Below are positions 51,549-63,955 of a DNA stretch of 64,000 nt, piece after piece. Below the pieces are notes generated by a model. That model was not told the DNA's origin. It saw nothing but the letters and a program-made list of their open reading frames with translations, and did no database searches. Numbering within the stretch: the first letter of the stretch is position 1; every line of letters starts with the position of its first letter. Source of the stretch: Ailanthus altissimus (Eukaryota > Streptophyta > Magnoliopsida > Sapindales > Simaroubaceae); assembly GCA_946807835.1 (NCBI GenBank), contig OX327683.1, positions 6,639,001-6,703,000 of the forward strand, given 5' to 3'. Both the position numbers and the translations under genes were made by a program.

Positions 51549-54392
51549 TGTCACGCTCCAGACCCAAAAGATCCGACACACGATATCACTTACATTCATT
51601 CACTGCATGTGCACTCATAAATAATATTACACAAAATTTTCAACTTTCATTCAACACAGGAATCCTTAGCAAGTTGCTAGTAAGTTCAACACTAAAATCA
51701 ACCCATAACCTAACATATAAATATAAACTTCTCTTGACAATATTTAAACATTCATTTCAAATTCTTTTAGAATTATAGCAATTGAATTATGACTAGAACA
51801 ATTATTAAACCAGAGATACGCAGAGTTTTCTCAGAGATTAACACTCTACTACGTCACCAGTAGCAACTTTGTTACCGGGAGCCCAGAATATATCCATTGT
51901 AAATTCTTATTTAAAATCATCCAATAACCACACTTTATAAAACTTAAACCAAATCCAATCCACACACAATGAAATAATACATAAGTATTTATTCAATAGG
52001 GACAAATCAAATATCATATCCCACATGTCCCCAAATGAAACACTCGGTAACCTAGCAACTTAGGGAACCCAAGGAACAGCAGAAGCCTTGTCAAATTCGC
52101 TAAGCACACATGCACCTTATTTACCTGAAATCACCATAAACTATAATGAGTATAAAACTCAGTAAGCATACTAGTTTTTCATATATCAAATACAAATACA
52201 TATATGTACACAATGCATATGTATGATATGCTGTGATCAATCAAAATCATAATCTTATCAAATCACATATCATGTAAGCGCTTACACATTCTTTCAAAAC
52301 ACATAATAGGAATATCATCACTCAACTACTACTTAGTATGGCTTACATATCACATATCACATAATGAGCCAAATGTCACTCGTAGGTGACATACCGTATG
52401 AGAGGAATAGTACAAGTGAGGTTTTTAAATCACACATATATAATGCTCATGCCCGAAGGTAAAAGCCAAACTCTCACCCTGATCATCGGTGAGTCCTTTC
52501 ACATGCACCAATACGCCACCACACGAATGTGATGACTCACTCTTCCTTTAAGTACCAATAGGATCCTCCCTACATACGAAACACATAACATATACCAATT
52601 TCGAAGGAAATGCCACACATAAAGGCTCCACAAATCACATAAAATGCCTACTAAGTCAACAATGAGTTTAAGTACCCTCAAAACATAAAATATTTCTCAT
52701 GGACATATTACATTTCAAAAGCTCTCTTGGTTAAACACATTTCACTTTGAAAACTCACTTTCAAAAACACATGTATGTCATGTATGTCCATGCTCACATT
52801 CATAAATACATATCTTCACATTTCATATTAAAATATATTTTGACATAACATAAACATATTTCTAACCACATTTACAAAATCATACAAAACAATTACTACG
52901 TTTATTGTGATTTCAGTAAAAAGTCTAATATACTTACCTCTTAACACTTTCAGCTACAAGGCTTAAATCTCCTTAACCTATCAATGGAGATTAATCCTTT
53001 CATAAGCCTCACAATTCACACAAAATACTTTAAATAGCTTACAAAATTATACACAATGCATTTATCACATCAAATTGGTCTAAATACTTGGTTTCTCAAA
53101 ACCTGTCATTCTGACCACTTACACTTAACAAAAATTTTTAATACATCAAATGATGTCCAATTATTCCAAAATCAGAATATACCATTATTGACTCATATAT
53201 ACTTCTTATATATGAATATTATATCAAAGTTCCTACACAATCCATTCCATACACACCATCGAATCCAAACTACTAACCTGACAAGATCAAGATACTTACT
53301 GAACAGTATTTAATCTCCCAATTTTATAAAATCATATACTAACTCAAAAATTATAAAACTAGCACATAATTACTCTTGACACATATCTCAGTCCATGATA
53401 AATATTTTACTTTTAAATCACTGCCAAAAGTATTTTAAAACTATTTTATTTCATAACTTTAAAAATCTGTTAATTAAATACCGCAATGAGCTGATACATT
53501 CTAGAAAATCATAACACTTTAATCACATTGATCTAAATTCTCAATTCTGAGTATATCATATTAGACATATAAAATTATCATATTTCATAAATTCGTAATT
53601 TTTTAAGATCATTCAATAGGTCAAAAATTATTTTCCACTGTAATATACTGTTTACACAGAAAATTTTCAGAATTTCAGGGTCATTTTAGTAAATTCACTA
53701 AAAATTCAATTTCCAGAAGTTTTAATCGATTCAAAATTTCAAATGATCCTAAACATTTCTAATTTCATATACTCAAAATTAAAAACCAGAATCGAATCAC
53801 AAAAATTTATAAAATTACTAGATCAAGAGGCTATCCAGCAGAAATTCCACAATTCATCATGATTTATCAAGCTATCTTATAGATCATCGTCAATTCTCAT
53901 AAGATCTTACGAAATATACATCAAATCCTCAATTATACATATTTCTAAAAATTAAAACTTAAAAGAATTAACTTAATTAATATCAATAAATTGATAAATA
54001 GGTATGATATACCTCTTGAAATTCAAAATTCTAATTTCTTCTTCTTTTTCTTCTTTTTATTCTCTTTCTCTCTTCTCTATTTCTCTCTTCTCTCTCTCTA
54101 AAGAGATAGCTCGACCCAAAAATGAGCAAATTAGGGTTTCAAAAGTGTATTTTTATACTAAGAGGCAAATTTTTTATATTTACGAATTTGCCCCCAAAAC
54201 TTTCAAAGTATTACAATTTGATCCCTAAAATAAATCTAAAGTCTTACAAATAAACCCAATACTAATAGTATGTCCTTAACTTATAAAAACACTACTAATA
54301 ACAATATAAAAATCAAGGATCACCCACATACAAATAAAATATATATATTTATAAATACATATTCTTACCGGTTATGGATACTGGTTACTACA
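51549..54392 (-). mobile_element. Solo LTR of 2.84 kb, probably Ty3/gypsy
   Basis: Runs from TGTCACGCTCC to TTACTACA in plus-strand reading, with a 5-bp duplication CATAT at 51544-51548 and 54393-54397. The promoter points to the minus strand: TATAAAAATACAC (about 54150-54165) followed by a CT/GA-rich leader region (54040-54110). No primer site, polypurine tract or pol sequence is attached, so it is a solo LTR left by LTR-LTR recombination. Length above 2 kb suggests a Tekay/Del-type chromovirus; the lineage is inferred, not shown. Confidence 0.75.
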
Positions 54393-54397
54393 CATAT

Positions 54398-54640
54398 ATA
54401 TCTCATAAAAATAATATTAAAATAATAATACAATATAAATAAAATGCTAAACTTGGCCACCAAGTTTAGCTAAATAATATTATAATAAATAATAATATAA
54501 TATAAATTAATGGATGACAACTAAATATAATTAAAATATAATAATATATTATAAAATATAATAATAAGATATATTGATTAGTTAATAATTAAATAATCAA
54601 TATATAAAATTATTAATTTATCCCTCATGAATAGTTTTCA
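54398..54640. other. AT-rich spacer
   Basis: A/T-only stretches with no gene; separates the solo LTR from the inverted repeat arm. Confidence 0.4.
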
Positions 54641-57290
54641 AGCATACTTCTTAGCGGGTCTCACAAAATTTTACGATTAGGTAAACTCAATCGAGGGTCC
54701 ACAATGCGCCATGTGTGATTATACAATTAGTAAATAATAATTATGAACTAATTGATATATTTAATGCTTAAATACATATATGCATGTATTTTTGTGGTAG
54801 TGTTGGATATTACTGAATTAAATAATTTAAACCAATACTCTGCCCCAGTGCTCAACGAGTACACTCTATATCGCGGGATTCCTTTGGTTTACGCCCAATT
54901 CGTCAAATGAAACTATTCCATGAGTTCATGAACATTGTCCCACACACACGTCACAAAAATACAAATCAGCGTGTCAACCATCCAAGCTGAGGTCACAATG
55001 CATACGTCTAATCCTTCCGTCATGATATCTTGGATGTGTGGGGATATAGATTATCACCGTCAAATCTCTATATGCTCATCCATATCACATCCCCAGACTT
55101 GTATCTCACTGAACAATATATGCAAACTCATTTGCCATATTGTTATACCCTGACGGAAACTTTTTCTCGGGATTAATGCTTGTGGCCACAAGACTTTCTG
55201 AGATATAACCTCGAAGCATTTGAATATATAACTACCTATGTGAGCTGATGAATCTCATATTTGTACACACTAGACTCTATAAGCATCGGACCATATCCAG
55301 CGGTCACATCATAAAAGATCTGTAACATGCGTGGAACCAAAGTATGGTGGATCACTTACAAGCCTACCATGACACTCACGTCAAAGGACCACGTATACTA
55401 CTCAACTTGAGAGGACCTTCCATTGATGGCTTATATAGGATGTCTATTGGAGGCCCTCATGAGTCCGTCTTTTATCCAGTCTTAATTGAATACTCATATG
55501 TTAATACGAGCTCCAAGCTCACAGTCGGCTAGAAATGACCATCTATACCCTATAGGTACGACATATGCTGATCTCTATAAAAATATCCACCAACAGACCT
55601 GCATCGATAGAAATAAATCAGGAACAATATTCGAGAACATACTTGCGCAACTGATATTTCTTGGCACATGATTGTGATAAGAGTTCATTAAGTCTAATAT
55701 TTTCATCTTCCAAACTTAATATTTGTTCGTAAAAATTAAGATTATTTGGATTTTGATATATTTTATTATTATTTTTGTAGGTTTAGAGTCAATGGAGCAA
55801 ATAGGATTGAAACTCTAATGAAAATATACCAAAAACATCAAATTACTACAATAACGAGCTATAGAAATACGCTAGAATTATGTGCTACAGTACCCATCAC
55901 CGCAGTGCCCAAACTAGTATCTTAGCATCGTAGTACCCAGGATTCAATGGTGCAATGTGCGTGACGGTAATAGTACCTAATGAACAATAACGCGTGAATA
56001 TTATTTTTGCTACAGTAACTCTTGAACAGTAATTTGAAGACATAAACCTATAAATAGAATGCCAAAACAAACCCTAATAAAGAAGAAGGAGAAAAAGAAA
56101 AGATGCAAAAACTTAGAGAAAGAATTTACAACACAAAATCAAATATCAAAGCCAAAGATTGAAGAACTAAGATCAAGATTCAAGTTTCAAGTCAAGATCG
56201 AGCAAAAAGCACATCAATGAGTCACTTTGATTAGTTTTTATTCTCTTTCTTTATCATTATGTTGTTGTTCTTATTGATCTTTATAAATTGGTTTAATACT
56301 TTTGATTTTGTGATTGGTTAATTTGTTCATCTAGAGTTAAACTATATAAACTTAGTATGTATTTAGATTGTGTTAATTTTTAGTTTATTACTTGATACAT
56401 GATGAACTTGACAAAGGGATTCATGTGTTTAGCCTAAGGTAGTTTGATGCATGATCATAGGGTAACAACTATGAGTTTCATCTAGGATAGACATATATCT
56501 AGGTGGCATGTATGGTATGATTTAGACTTGATCTTAATGAATTACATTCTAATTTGATTACCATAGACATATAGGTGATTGTTAGAATGTGTAATATAGT
56601 CACTTGACCATCGATAGAGGCTTGTGATGAGATTAGTGTCTAAACCAATAATTTATATTAAAGGATGAACTAAGTGGTTAATGAATCTAATAAAATACTA
56701 GGGGATGAGTCTATACCCTAGATTATTATCCTTTGGTGAATTTATATCTCTTGTTTATTTGCTATTTAGGTTTAGTTTAATTTGATAGAATTAGGTTAAT
56801 AAATTCAGTTTCAGATTTTAATTTTTTTAAATAAAAGTTAAGTAGATATAATTTCAGTACTTGATTTACAGAATTAGATCACGTAGTTCCTGTGGGATCG
56901 ATACTTAGACTTAAAATCCTATATTTCTTTATACGATAGCGTGCGTTTGCGCTTAACTAGTAAAACATACATCAAATTATAACTCTTGCAACTATGCAGT
57001 TACTAGTATATTCCCAGGTCTATGTTCTATTACAGAGAGTGCTCAAACTCTTGAATCTTTACTGAGTATTATAACCAGTTAACAATTAATTGTGCTAATA
57101 CTTAACATTTATATCTCTCAGCGTAGCTAATTGTGGGTCATTATCTGAACTCCTTCAGATCATACAATGCCTGTAATATTATATAACATAATACCATTTA
57201 AATACGCATTAGCGATTTAATAGAAATGTACATTTTTATAAATAATAAGTATATGTATATTCATGGATGACACATAAACACCAATCTTAA
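54640..57290 (+). repeat. Inverted-repeat arm 1 (split by an insertion)
   Basis: Homologous in reverse orientation to about 57690-58800. Diagnostic shared text: ACTCTATAAGCATCGGACCA (55274) and AGTATGGTGGATCACTTA (55341) against their complements near 58310 and 58240; CTGAACTCCTTCAGATC (57147) against its complement near 57820. Homology runs 54640-55670, stops, then resumes at about 56980-57290, so sequence has been inserted into this arm. It looks like part of a long LTR or non-coding retroelement region; no protein domain seen. Confidence 0.75.
55673..56974 (+). mobile_element. Probable solo LTR inserted in the inverted-repeat arm (Tat/Athila-like)
   Basis: This segment is absent from the other arm. 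It has a promoter TATAAATAG at 56049-56057 and a long transcribed-type region. Its end (CCTGTGGGATCGATACTTAGAC ... GTGCGTTTGCGCTTAACTAG ... CATCA) resembles the U5 end of Tat/Athila-type gypsy LTRs. No primer site or internal region follows; arm 1 resumes instead. The left boundary (TGTGATAAG, about 55673) and a target duplication are not certain. Confidence 0.55.
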
Positions 57291-57689
57291 CAGATATTTT
57301 GTACCATTATATATTAATGTAGATCTTAAATATCCTACAAGTTTGATGAGATTGCACAAGCTCTTATAAAAGAGCCAACAAGCTTGTCCTAATCACTTTA
57401 TGTTCATAAGCAGTAGTAACCAAGTTATTAGCACAATCCCAACAATATCAAATATTGTATTTTCAACCAACACCACAATTGGTTACGAATTTTCTCTAGT
57501 GAAATATAATGATGACCAAACTCATACTCTTTATAACAGCCAGAGATATGAGATAAAAGAATATATCACACTTTTCCAAAAAATATGAGATTGTTAAATA
57601 TCTTTCTTTTTATTGTAATTTATTTTTACTTTATTCTATATTAATTTAAATTATATTGATGTTATATTTGTTAGGATATGTGCTAATGT
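57291..57689. other. Centre between the inverted-repeat arms
   Basis: AT-rich. The stretch about 57590-57660 resembles 50345-50420. A 62-codon open frame (57400-57588) has no recognisable domain and is not called a gene. Confidence 0.35.
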
Positions 57690-58800
57690 GTCATCCTAAT
57701 TTTATATGAATATTATAATTTCATACTTATGCAGTAAATAAATATCTTATAAATCACTAATTATTTTATTAAGATAAGATGCTTGTAACATTTCGGACAT
57801 TGTATTGATCTGAAGGAGTTCAGATCAGGTCTGAAGAGTTAGAACCTTGTTTGAAATAAGACAAAAACCTGAAAATATCTTGCAATAACATAGTTGCAAA
57901 TAGTTGTAAGCAATGTTAGGAAATATCATTGTGTAAATATGTTCTTAAATTGTCTGTTCCTAATCTATTTCTACTGATGTAAGTTCTGTTGAGTGGAATC
58001 GATTTATATAGATCAGTGTATATCTATATTTGGATTGTCCGGATGATTAATCTTAGCAAACCATGAGTTTAGTGGAAGCTCGTATAGATATATAGGTATG
58101 CAGTAAAGATTGGATACTAAACAACACTCAATTAAGATCTCCAATAGATATTCCATATATTCGTTAGTGGAGGGTCTTCTCGAGTTGAGTAGTATTCGTT
58201 GTCCCTTGACCTGAGCACTATAGTGGGCTTATAAGTGACCCACCATACTTAGGTTCTACATATGTCATAGACATTTCATGATCTGACCGCTTGATGTCGT
58301 TGGGTATGGTCCGATGCTTATAGAGTCTGGTGTGTGTAGATATGGGATCTGTTAGCTCGTATGAGTGAGTTAAATAACCAGATGCTCTAAGGTTGTATTC
58401 CAAAAAGTTTTATGGTTATAAGCATTAAACTCGAGAAAGGATTTTCTGTAGTATAAATAATATCGTAAAGGAGTTTGCGCATATTATTTATCGGAATACG
58501 AATTGAGGAGATATGTTTATGATTAAGTAATAGAGGACTTGATGATGTCGATCTATGTCTTTACTCTTTCAGGATATTTATGACAGATGGATTGTACAAA
58601 TATAAATTAATCTTTACTTGTATGATCCAACTTGTCATTTTTATATTATCCATAACATGTGTGGGGGGGTATTGGTTATGAACTTACGGAAATATTTCGT
58701 GAGACAAAATGAGAATGAACCTAGGGAGTCTCACTATATGAAGTGTATGCATTGAGCATGTTGATAGTGCATCGGATCGAATTGTTCAATTCGAAAGTTT
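57690..58800 (-). repeat. Inverted-repeat arm 2
   Basis: Uninterrupted reverse-oriented relative of 54640-57290, clearly diverged (many substitutions and small indels). It shows what the other arm looked like before the insertion. Confidence 0.75.
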
Positions 58801-58827
58801 AAAAAAAATACTTATTTATTTTATGAT

Positions 58828-59165
58828 CTCTTAAGGAATAGTTAAGGTTTAAGTTTTAAATCTAAAATTATATCAAGTGAGACTTGACACTTTTATCTAT
58901 CTAGTATATGCCTCAAATTGTGCCAATAATTTGTATGGGTACTGAATTGAGCATTAGTGAATAGAATTACTATTTAAATGAAATAATTATTATTTTATTT
59001 AAATTATATTAATTGATAATTTATTTATTTCAATATCTCTCGAAAAATAGTTAAGGTTTAAGTGTTAAACTTAAAATTATGTCAAGTGAGACTTGATACT
59101 TTTATTTATCTAGTATATACCTCAAATTATACCAATAATTTGTATAGATACTAAATTAAATATTG
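58828..59165. repeat. Tandem duplication with 209-bp period
   Basis: Two units (from 58828 and 59037) share ATAGTTAAGGTTTAAG, AAGTGAGACTTGA and CAATAATTTGTAT in order. The second unit is shorter. No coding content. Confidence 0.8.
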
Positions 59166-59599
59166 ATAGACAAAAAAATAAAATAATTATTATTTTTATT
59201 AAATTACATTCGCCATTAATTAAATCAAATATCATTATGATTTAAAGTTTTTCTATTTGTTATTTTTTAATTGGCTATTAACAAAAACAATTGAATTGAA
59301 TTTACTTTAATTTTTTTAAAAAAAAGTGGCGTGTACATTCATTAAGAGACAATAGAAAATGACCGAGTGAAAATGATAATTTTTTTTTTAAATTGTGATA
59401 TTAAAAAGGATTAGGAATATAGCTCTCAAGAAAGGAAGAAATAAGAAATAATAGTTGTTTTAAATATTTTAAAATAAAAAATTATTATTTTAATTTGAGT
59501 AAACTCATCGCATTTTTAATTAAAATTTTTTAAAATATATTTTGAGGGTAAATCTCTTAATTTTATTAATGTAATAAAATTATTTTAATATATATTAAT
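59166..59599. other. AT-rich stretch without genes
   Basis: Homopolymer-rich; nothing recognisable on either strand. Confidence 0.4.
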
Positions 59600-60390
59600 T
59601 TTACTGTATTATATATGAGATATATTATTATTAAATTATTTAAAATATATATATTCACTCATTGTACGGCGTACACAGACATAACACTCAACAATATATA
59701 TATAAAATTTATTTGGTATGTGTAAATATAATGTTTAAAATAAGTGCATTGTGTAATGTATATTAAATTAACAAGAAAAACTATTAAAAAAAATTGCAGC
59801 CCTCAAGCTAGCGCAACGCAAATAGATGCGATAGGCTCATCGTACTAGGCAAATTGGCAAGTCACACGCGTGCGTGACCTTCATGCTTGGGCTCAACACA
59901 ATAATTTTATTGTGCTTGGGCTTCGTTGCAAAAACCTTATTGCGCTTGGAATCACCTAGCCTTCCCTAGTGCGATAAACCAATGGAATCACTGGCGATTC
60001 CATTGACATCATTTTTCTTCCAATTTTTTTTATAAATAAAAAAAAATTGATATTAATGTTAAATCCAACAAGTATTATAAAGAGAATAATTAAAGGATAA
60101 AAATTAAGATATTCAACTCTTAAAAGTCTAAAGACAACACATTATCACAATATAAACTAACAGTGCTTTTTCAATACTTGTCGTTGCTCACTCTACCACC
60201 GTCATCTAAGTTGCTGAATCGAGAAGGAAAAGTTTTAGGATTACAAAAAATTTAAGTTGAGATGGAAGATAGGTTTGAGGGTATTTATGTCCATTTATAA
60301 TATTTTTTATTATAAAAATTTTAAAAAATTATAGTTGGTTAAATTAGAAAATGATCCCCAAAAATTTTGATTACTTACGAAAATTTTTCA
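59600..60390 (+). repeat. Transposon-like repeat X' (second partial copy)
   Basis: The body 59640-60000 matches 50270-50650 in direct orientation; it has a GC-richer core with GCGATAGGCTCATCG. Its right end (60335-60390, with GGTTAAATTAGAAAATGATC) is the inverted counterpart of the left end of repeat X. No transposase seen. Confidence 0.5.
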
Positions 60391-60746
60391 AGAAATATAT
60401 GGTTTTATGTGAATAGGGTTATAAATATATTGTATAAATAGAGATATTTTAGGAAAAACAAATTAATTAAATTATTCATACTTTTATACTCAATCAAAAA
60501 GTAAAAAAAAAAATTATTTTTTTTAATTCAACTAAAGTTAACTTAAATTTTCTATCAAATTAGAAAGTAAATAAACTTAGTGATTGAATAAATAAAATTA
60601 CTCCGTATTTAAACAAGTAGACCGTAAGCAATTCTAGTAAAATCATCGAACATATCGAAATGTGTCTCGCCTGAATCATTTAAGCTTCCCTCAAAACTTT
60701 TTATTGCTTTCAAATTTTTTTATTTAAGTATATATGACATGTTCAA
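60391..60746. other. AT-rich spacer beside the LINE tail
   Basis: No gene; ends at the poly(T) that marks the LINE 3' end. Confidence 0.4.
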
Positions 60747-62089
60747 TTTTTTTTTTTAAGAAGAAGAATGCTTCATATTATTGAATTAAGGAAGAAAAGT
60801 CTTCAAATACATAAGTACATAATCTAATAGGTAAAGGTCTACCCATGTTTTAGAAATAAAGGAACAAACCCCCCAATTTTCAAGAAAATGTGTAGAGGTA
60901 TTTATTTCTCGTCTAATGAATAAGCAAGAAGCTTTCCCATGTTTGCGTATTAACGTAAATATTGAATGCGACAAGTTACTTTCTGCTGCATTAAATTGCT
61001 GCAAAGTGATGGCATCAACCATGATTTTTCACTCCGATTCAACCTCCAACTTTCCATCAATCAGTACACGATCTCTAAGCAACCATAATTCATGTAAAGC
61101 ATCCTCTAGGGCAATGCGTTTAGCTGAAAGAGGGGAACATGAGGAAATAAAGTACTTTGCTGAACACATGAGCACAAAACTCTCAGAATCTCTCAAAATC
61201 CAACCAGTCCCTATGAGATTATTTTCTGACCGTACAGCTGCATCAATATTCAATTTTAAGCTTCCATTAGGTGGAGAAATCGACCTCGGCTTAGCATGTC
61301 TTTCACATACACTAGAGCCACTTACTGTTGAGACTGGATGATATACATTCCCACTGAACTGATGGAGAGTTTGGTATTCAGCTAATAAAGAGACTGCTCT
61401 ATGAGAAACGGAAACTTCCTCAACCACAAATTCACAGGCGTCGCCATAAAGAAAACGGTTTCGAATATTCCAACACATCCATAGTAAGAAAACAAAAAAC
61501 ATTCCGGCTCCAATGAAGAATATTTGTTTGACGCCTGCGATAGAATTGGACTAGCGTCCTTGACGTCTGAGGCAGGAAAAGTCTCAATTAAATCCCCAAA
61601 GTTACTGTCTTCCCATACTTGGCGAACTGCTTGGCAAAAGAACTAAGCATGAATAACAGATTCTTCCGTTTCATCACACCTAAAACACGTACTATGGAGT
61701 ACAACATGACGCCTAGACAAGTTGGCTAGAGAAGGTAGAATATTATGCATTAATCTCCAAAGAAACACTTGACTTTTAGGGGAAAATTAAAAGGCTCTAT
61801 ATTGTCTTCCAAACTTCCCTAATAGGAGCACCCATGTAGCTATCATTGTGCCCTAAATAAGATACCCTTTTAGCTTCTTTATACCCCGATTTCACCGTGT
61901 ATTCTCTTTTGCTAACCAATGCCATATTATGCTATCTTTCCCCCGGACCCTTGCTATTGACATTGACGCTATTAGATTCACATCATCTGGCCATAATATT
62001 TCATTCAATACGTCAAAGCCCCTGTTGCGCCATGAAACATTCAAACAACAATTAACATTATTACCAATTGTTATGCAGACAATCAATAA
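60747..62089 (-). mobile_element. 3' part of an L1-type LINE (minus strand), with poly(A) tail
   Basis: On the minus strand the sequence reads: end of the reverse-transcriptase ORF (HWLAKENTR near 61900; RCDETEESVIHA, a zf-RVT-like Cys/His region, about 61655-61690), then an RNase H-like domain (KLNIDAAVRSENNLIGTGW, 61190-61250; open frame 61029-61502), and finally an 11-base A tract at 60757-60747. Plant L1 elements carry just this zf-RVT plus RNase H arrangement at the 3' end. The RT core is not in the window, because the upstream part is cut by the LTR starting at 62090. Several stops show it is dead. No target duplication could be checked because the 5' end is not visible. Confidence 0.8.
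61029..61502 (-). pseudogene. LINE RNase H-like domain fragment
   Basis: 157 codons open. NIDAAV carries the first catalytic-type Asp of RNase H. GTGWILRD and the alternating strand/helix pattern to VLIDGKLEVES fit the RVT_3 family. The frame is not continuous with the preceding zf-RVT region, so it is a relic. Confidence 0.75.
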
Positions 62090-62581
62090 TGTTAGCAATA
62101 CCACAACAAGGTAACCAACCATCTAGCACAATATACAAAAATGAAAGAATACCAAGTTTAACGAGGTTCGGTAATGTTACCTACGTCCTCAGGCGCTGCT
62201 AGACAAATCCACTATCTTTAAGAGAAATTACAAAGTTTTGGGCAACAATACAAATTTTTAAACTTTTAGGTCAAACTGCAAATACCCAAATAGTAAGGCC
62301 AATACTATAATTATCCAAATAATAAGGTATTACTACAAATGCCCAAAAATAAAGAAAAAAAATTAAAATCTTACAACTTTCAGGGGTTTAAATGCAAAAC
62401 TTTTGAACTATGAGATTCTCATAAAGAGATCCTACAAATAGAAGGGGAAAAAAGAATTATTCCAAAGGTACATATAATATCAAGGAAGACATTGACTTAT
62501 ATAGGCCTAACCAAACCACCCCATGCCATTTCCCATCAATGTGGGATTGGCTCAATTTGGCATATAAGCCAATTTTTAACA
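62090..62581 (-). repeat. 3' LTR of the right-edge copia
   Basis: 492 bp, TGTTAGCAATACC to TTTTTAACA in plus-strand reading. On the minus strand a purine-rich CCAAGGTAGAGAT precedes it and a TATATAAG-type promoter lies at about 62500. Confidence 0.75.
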
Positions 62582-63389
62582 AATCTCTACCTTGGCGAAC
62601 ATGGCAATCCTCCACAAAGTTTCATTTTCCTAAAATATTCTTTATCCAAAAGTAGCGCCTCCAAATTTGTGTCTAATGACGCTATCAAACTTGAACTATA
62701 TTAATAAAGTCCAAACAATGATTGAACTTGATCACTGTCACCACTTTAGTCAATATATCTGCGAGATTTTCGACAGTCCCAATCTTTTGAAGTAAGATTC
62801 TTCTTTCTCTAATGATATCTCGCACAAAATGATACCAAACATCAATATGCTTCATTCGAACATGGTATACTAGATTCTTCGCTAAATGAATAGCACTTTA
62901 ACTGTTAGAATAAATACGAATTTTCTTCTGACCAATTCCCAACTCATCCAGCAATCCTTGTAACCAAATAGCTTCCTTCACAGCCTCTGTAACTGCCATG
63001 CACTCTGCCTCTATAGTAGACAAAGCAACTGTAGATTGTAAAGTAGACTTCCAGCTTACAGGCGCTCTCGCAAGAGTAAACACATAATCGGTTGTTGACC
63101 GACATTTATCCAAATCACCAACATAATCAGAATCAACATAACTGACAGCACATTGATCATATGTATCATCTCTCTCAAAGACTAAGCCAACATGTACGGT
63201 CTTCAGTAACTACCGTAAAATCTATTTCATAGCCTGTCAATATCCTTTACCAGGATCATGTATATATCTGCTCACTACTCTAACTGCATGTGAAATATCA
63301 GGTCTTGTACACACCATAGCATACATCAGGCTACCAACTGCATTAGCATATGAGACTCGAGACATATACTCTCGTTCCTCATCTGAATT

Positions 63390-63955
63390 AGGAGATAAAG
63401 ATGCACTGATCTTTATATGAGGAGCAAGTGGGGTACTTACAGGTTTTGACTCCTCTGAAATGCCAAAACGCTGTAATACCTTTTTCAAATATTGCTTCTA
63501 AGCCTCATTCTTTATCCCTTTTAATCTCCATGCCTAGTATCTTTCTAGCTTCACCCAAATCTTTCATCTCAAACACTCGGTTCAACTGAATCTTCAATTT
63601 TTCAATTTCTTCGACATTCGTTGAAGCTAACATGTCATCGACATACAAAAGTAGATAAATGAACTAGGAGATAAAGATACACTAATCTTCATATGAGGAG
63701 CAAGTAGGGTACTTATAGGTTTTGACTCCTCTAAAATGCCAAAACGCTGTAATACCTTCTTCAGATATTACTTCTAAGTCAAACAAATTTTGCCTTCTTC
63801 TCTGTCCCTGTTAATCTCCATGCCTAGTATCTTTTCAGCTTCACCCAAATATTTCATCTCAAACTCTCGATTCAACTTAATCTTCAATTTTTCAATTGCT
63901 TTGACATTCGTTTAAGCTATTAACATGTCATCGACATACAAAAGTAGATAAATGA
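63390..63955. repeat. Tandem duplication (276-bp shift) within the copia RT
   Basis: Units from 63390 and 63666 share AGGAGATAAAGAT, CCTCTGAAATGCCAAAACGC (one change) and ATGTCATCGACATACAAAAG in order. The RT catalytic YVDD codons are present twice. The duplication alone would ruin the enzyme. Confidence 0.9.

Noticed and set aside
57400..57588. 62-codon frame between the inverted-repeat arms
   Set aside because: Some sense-like residues but no family match, no splice context and an AT-rich setting. Too short to support.
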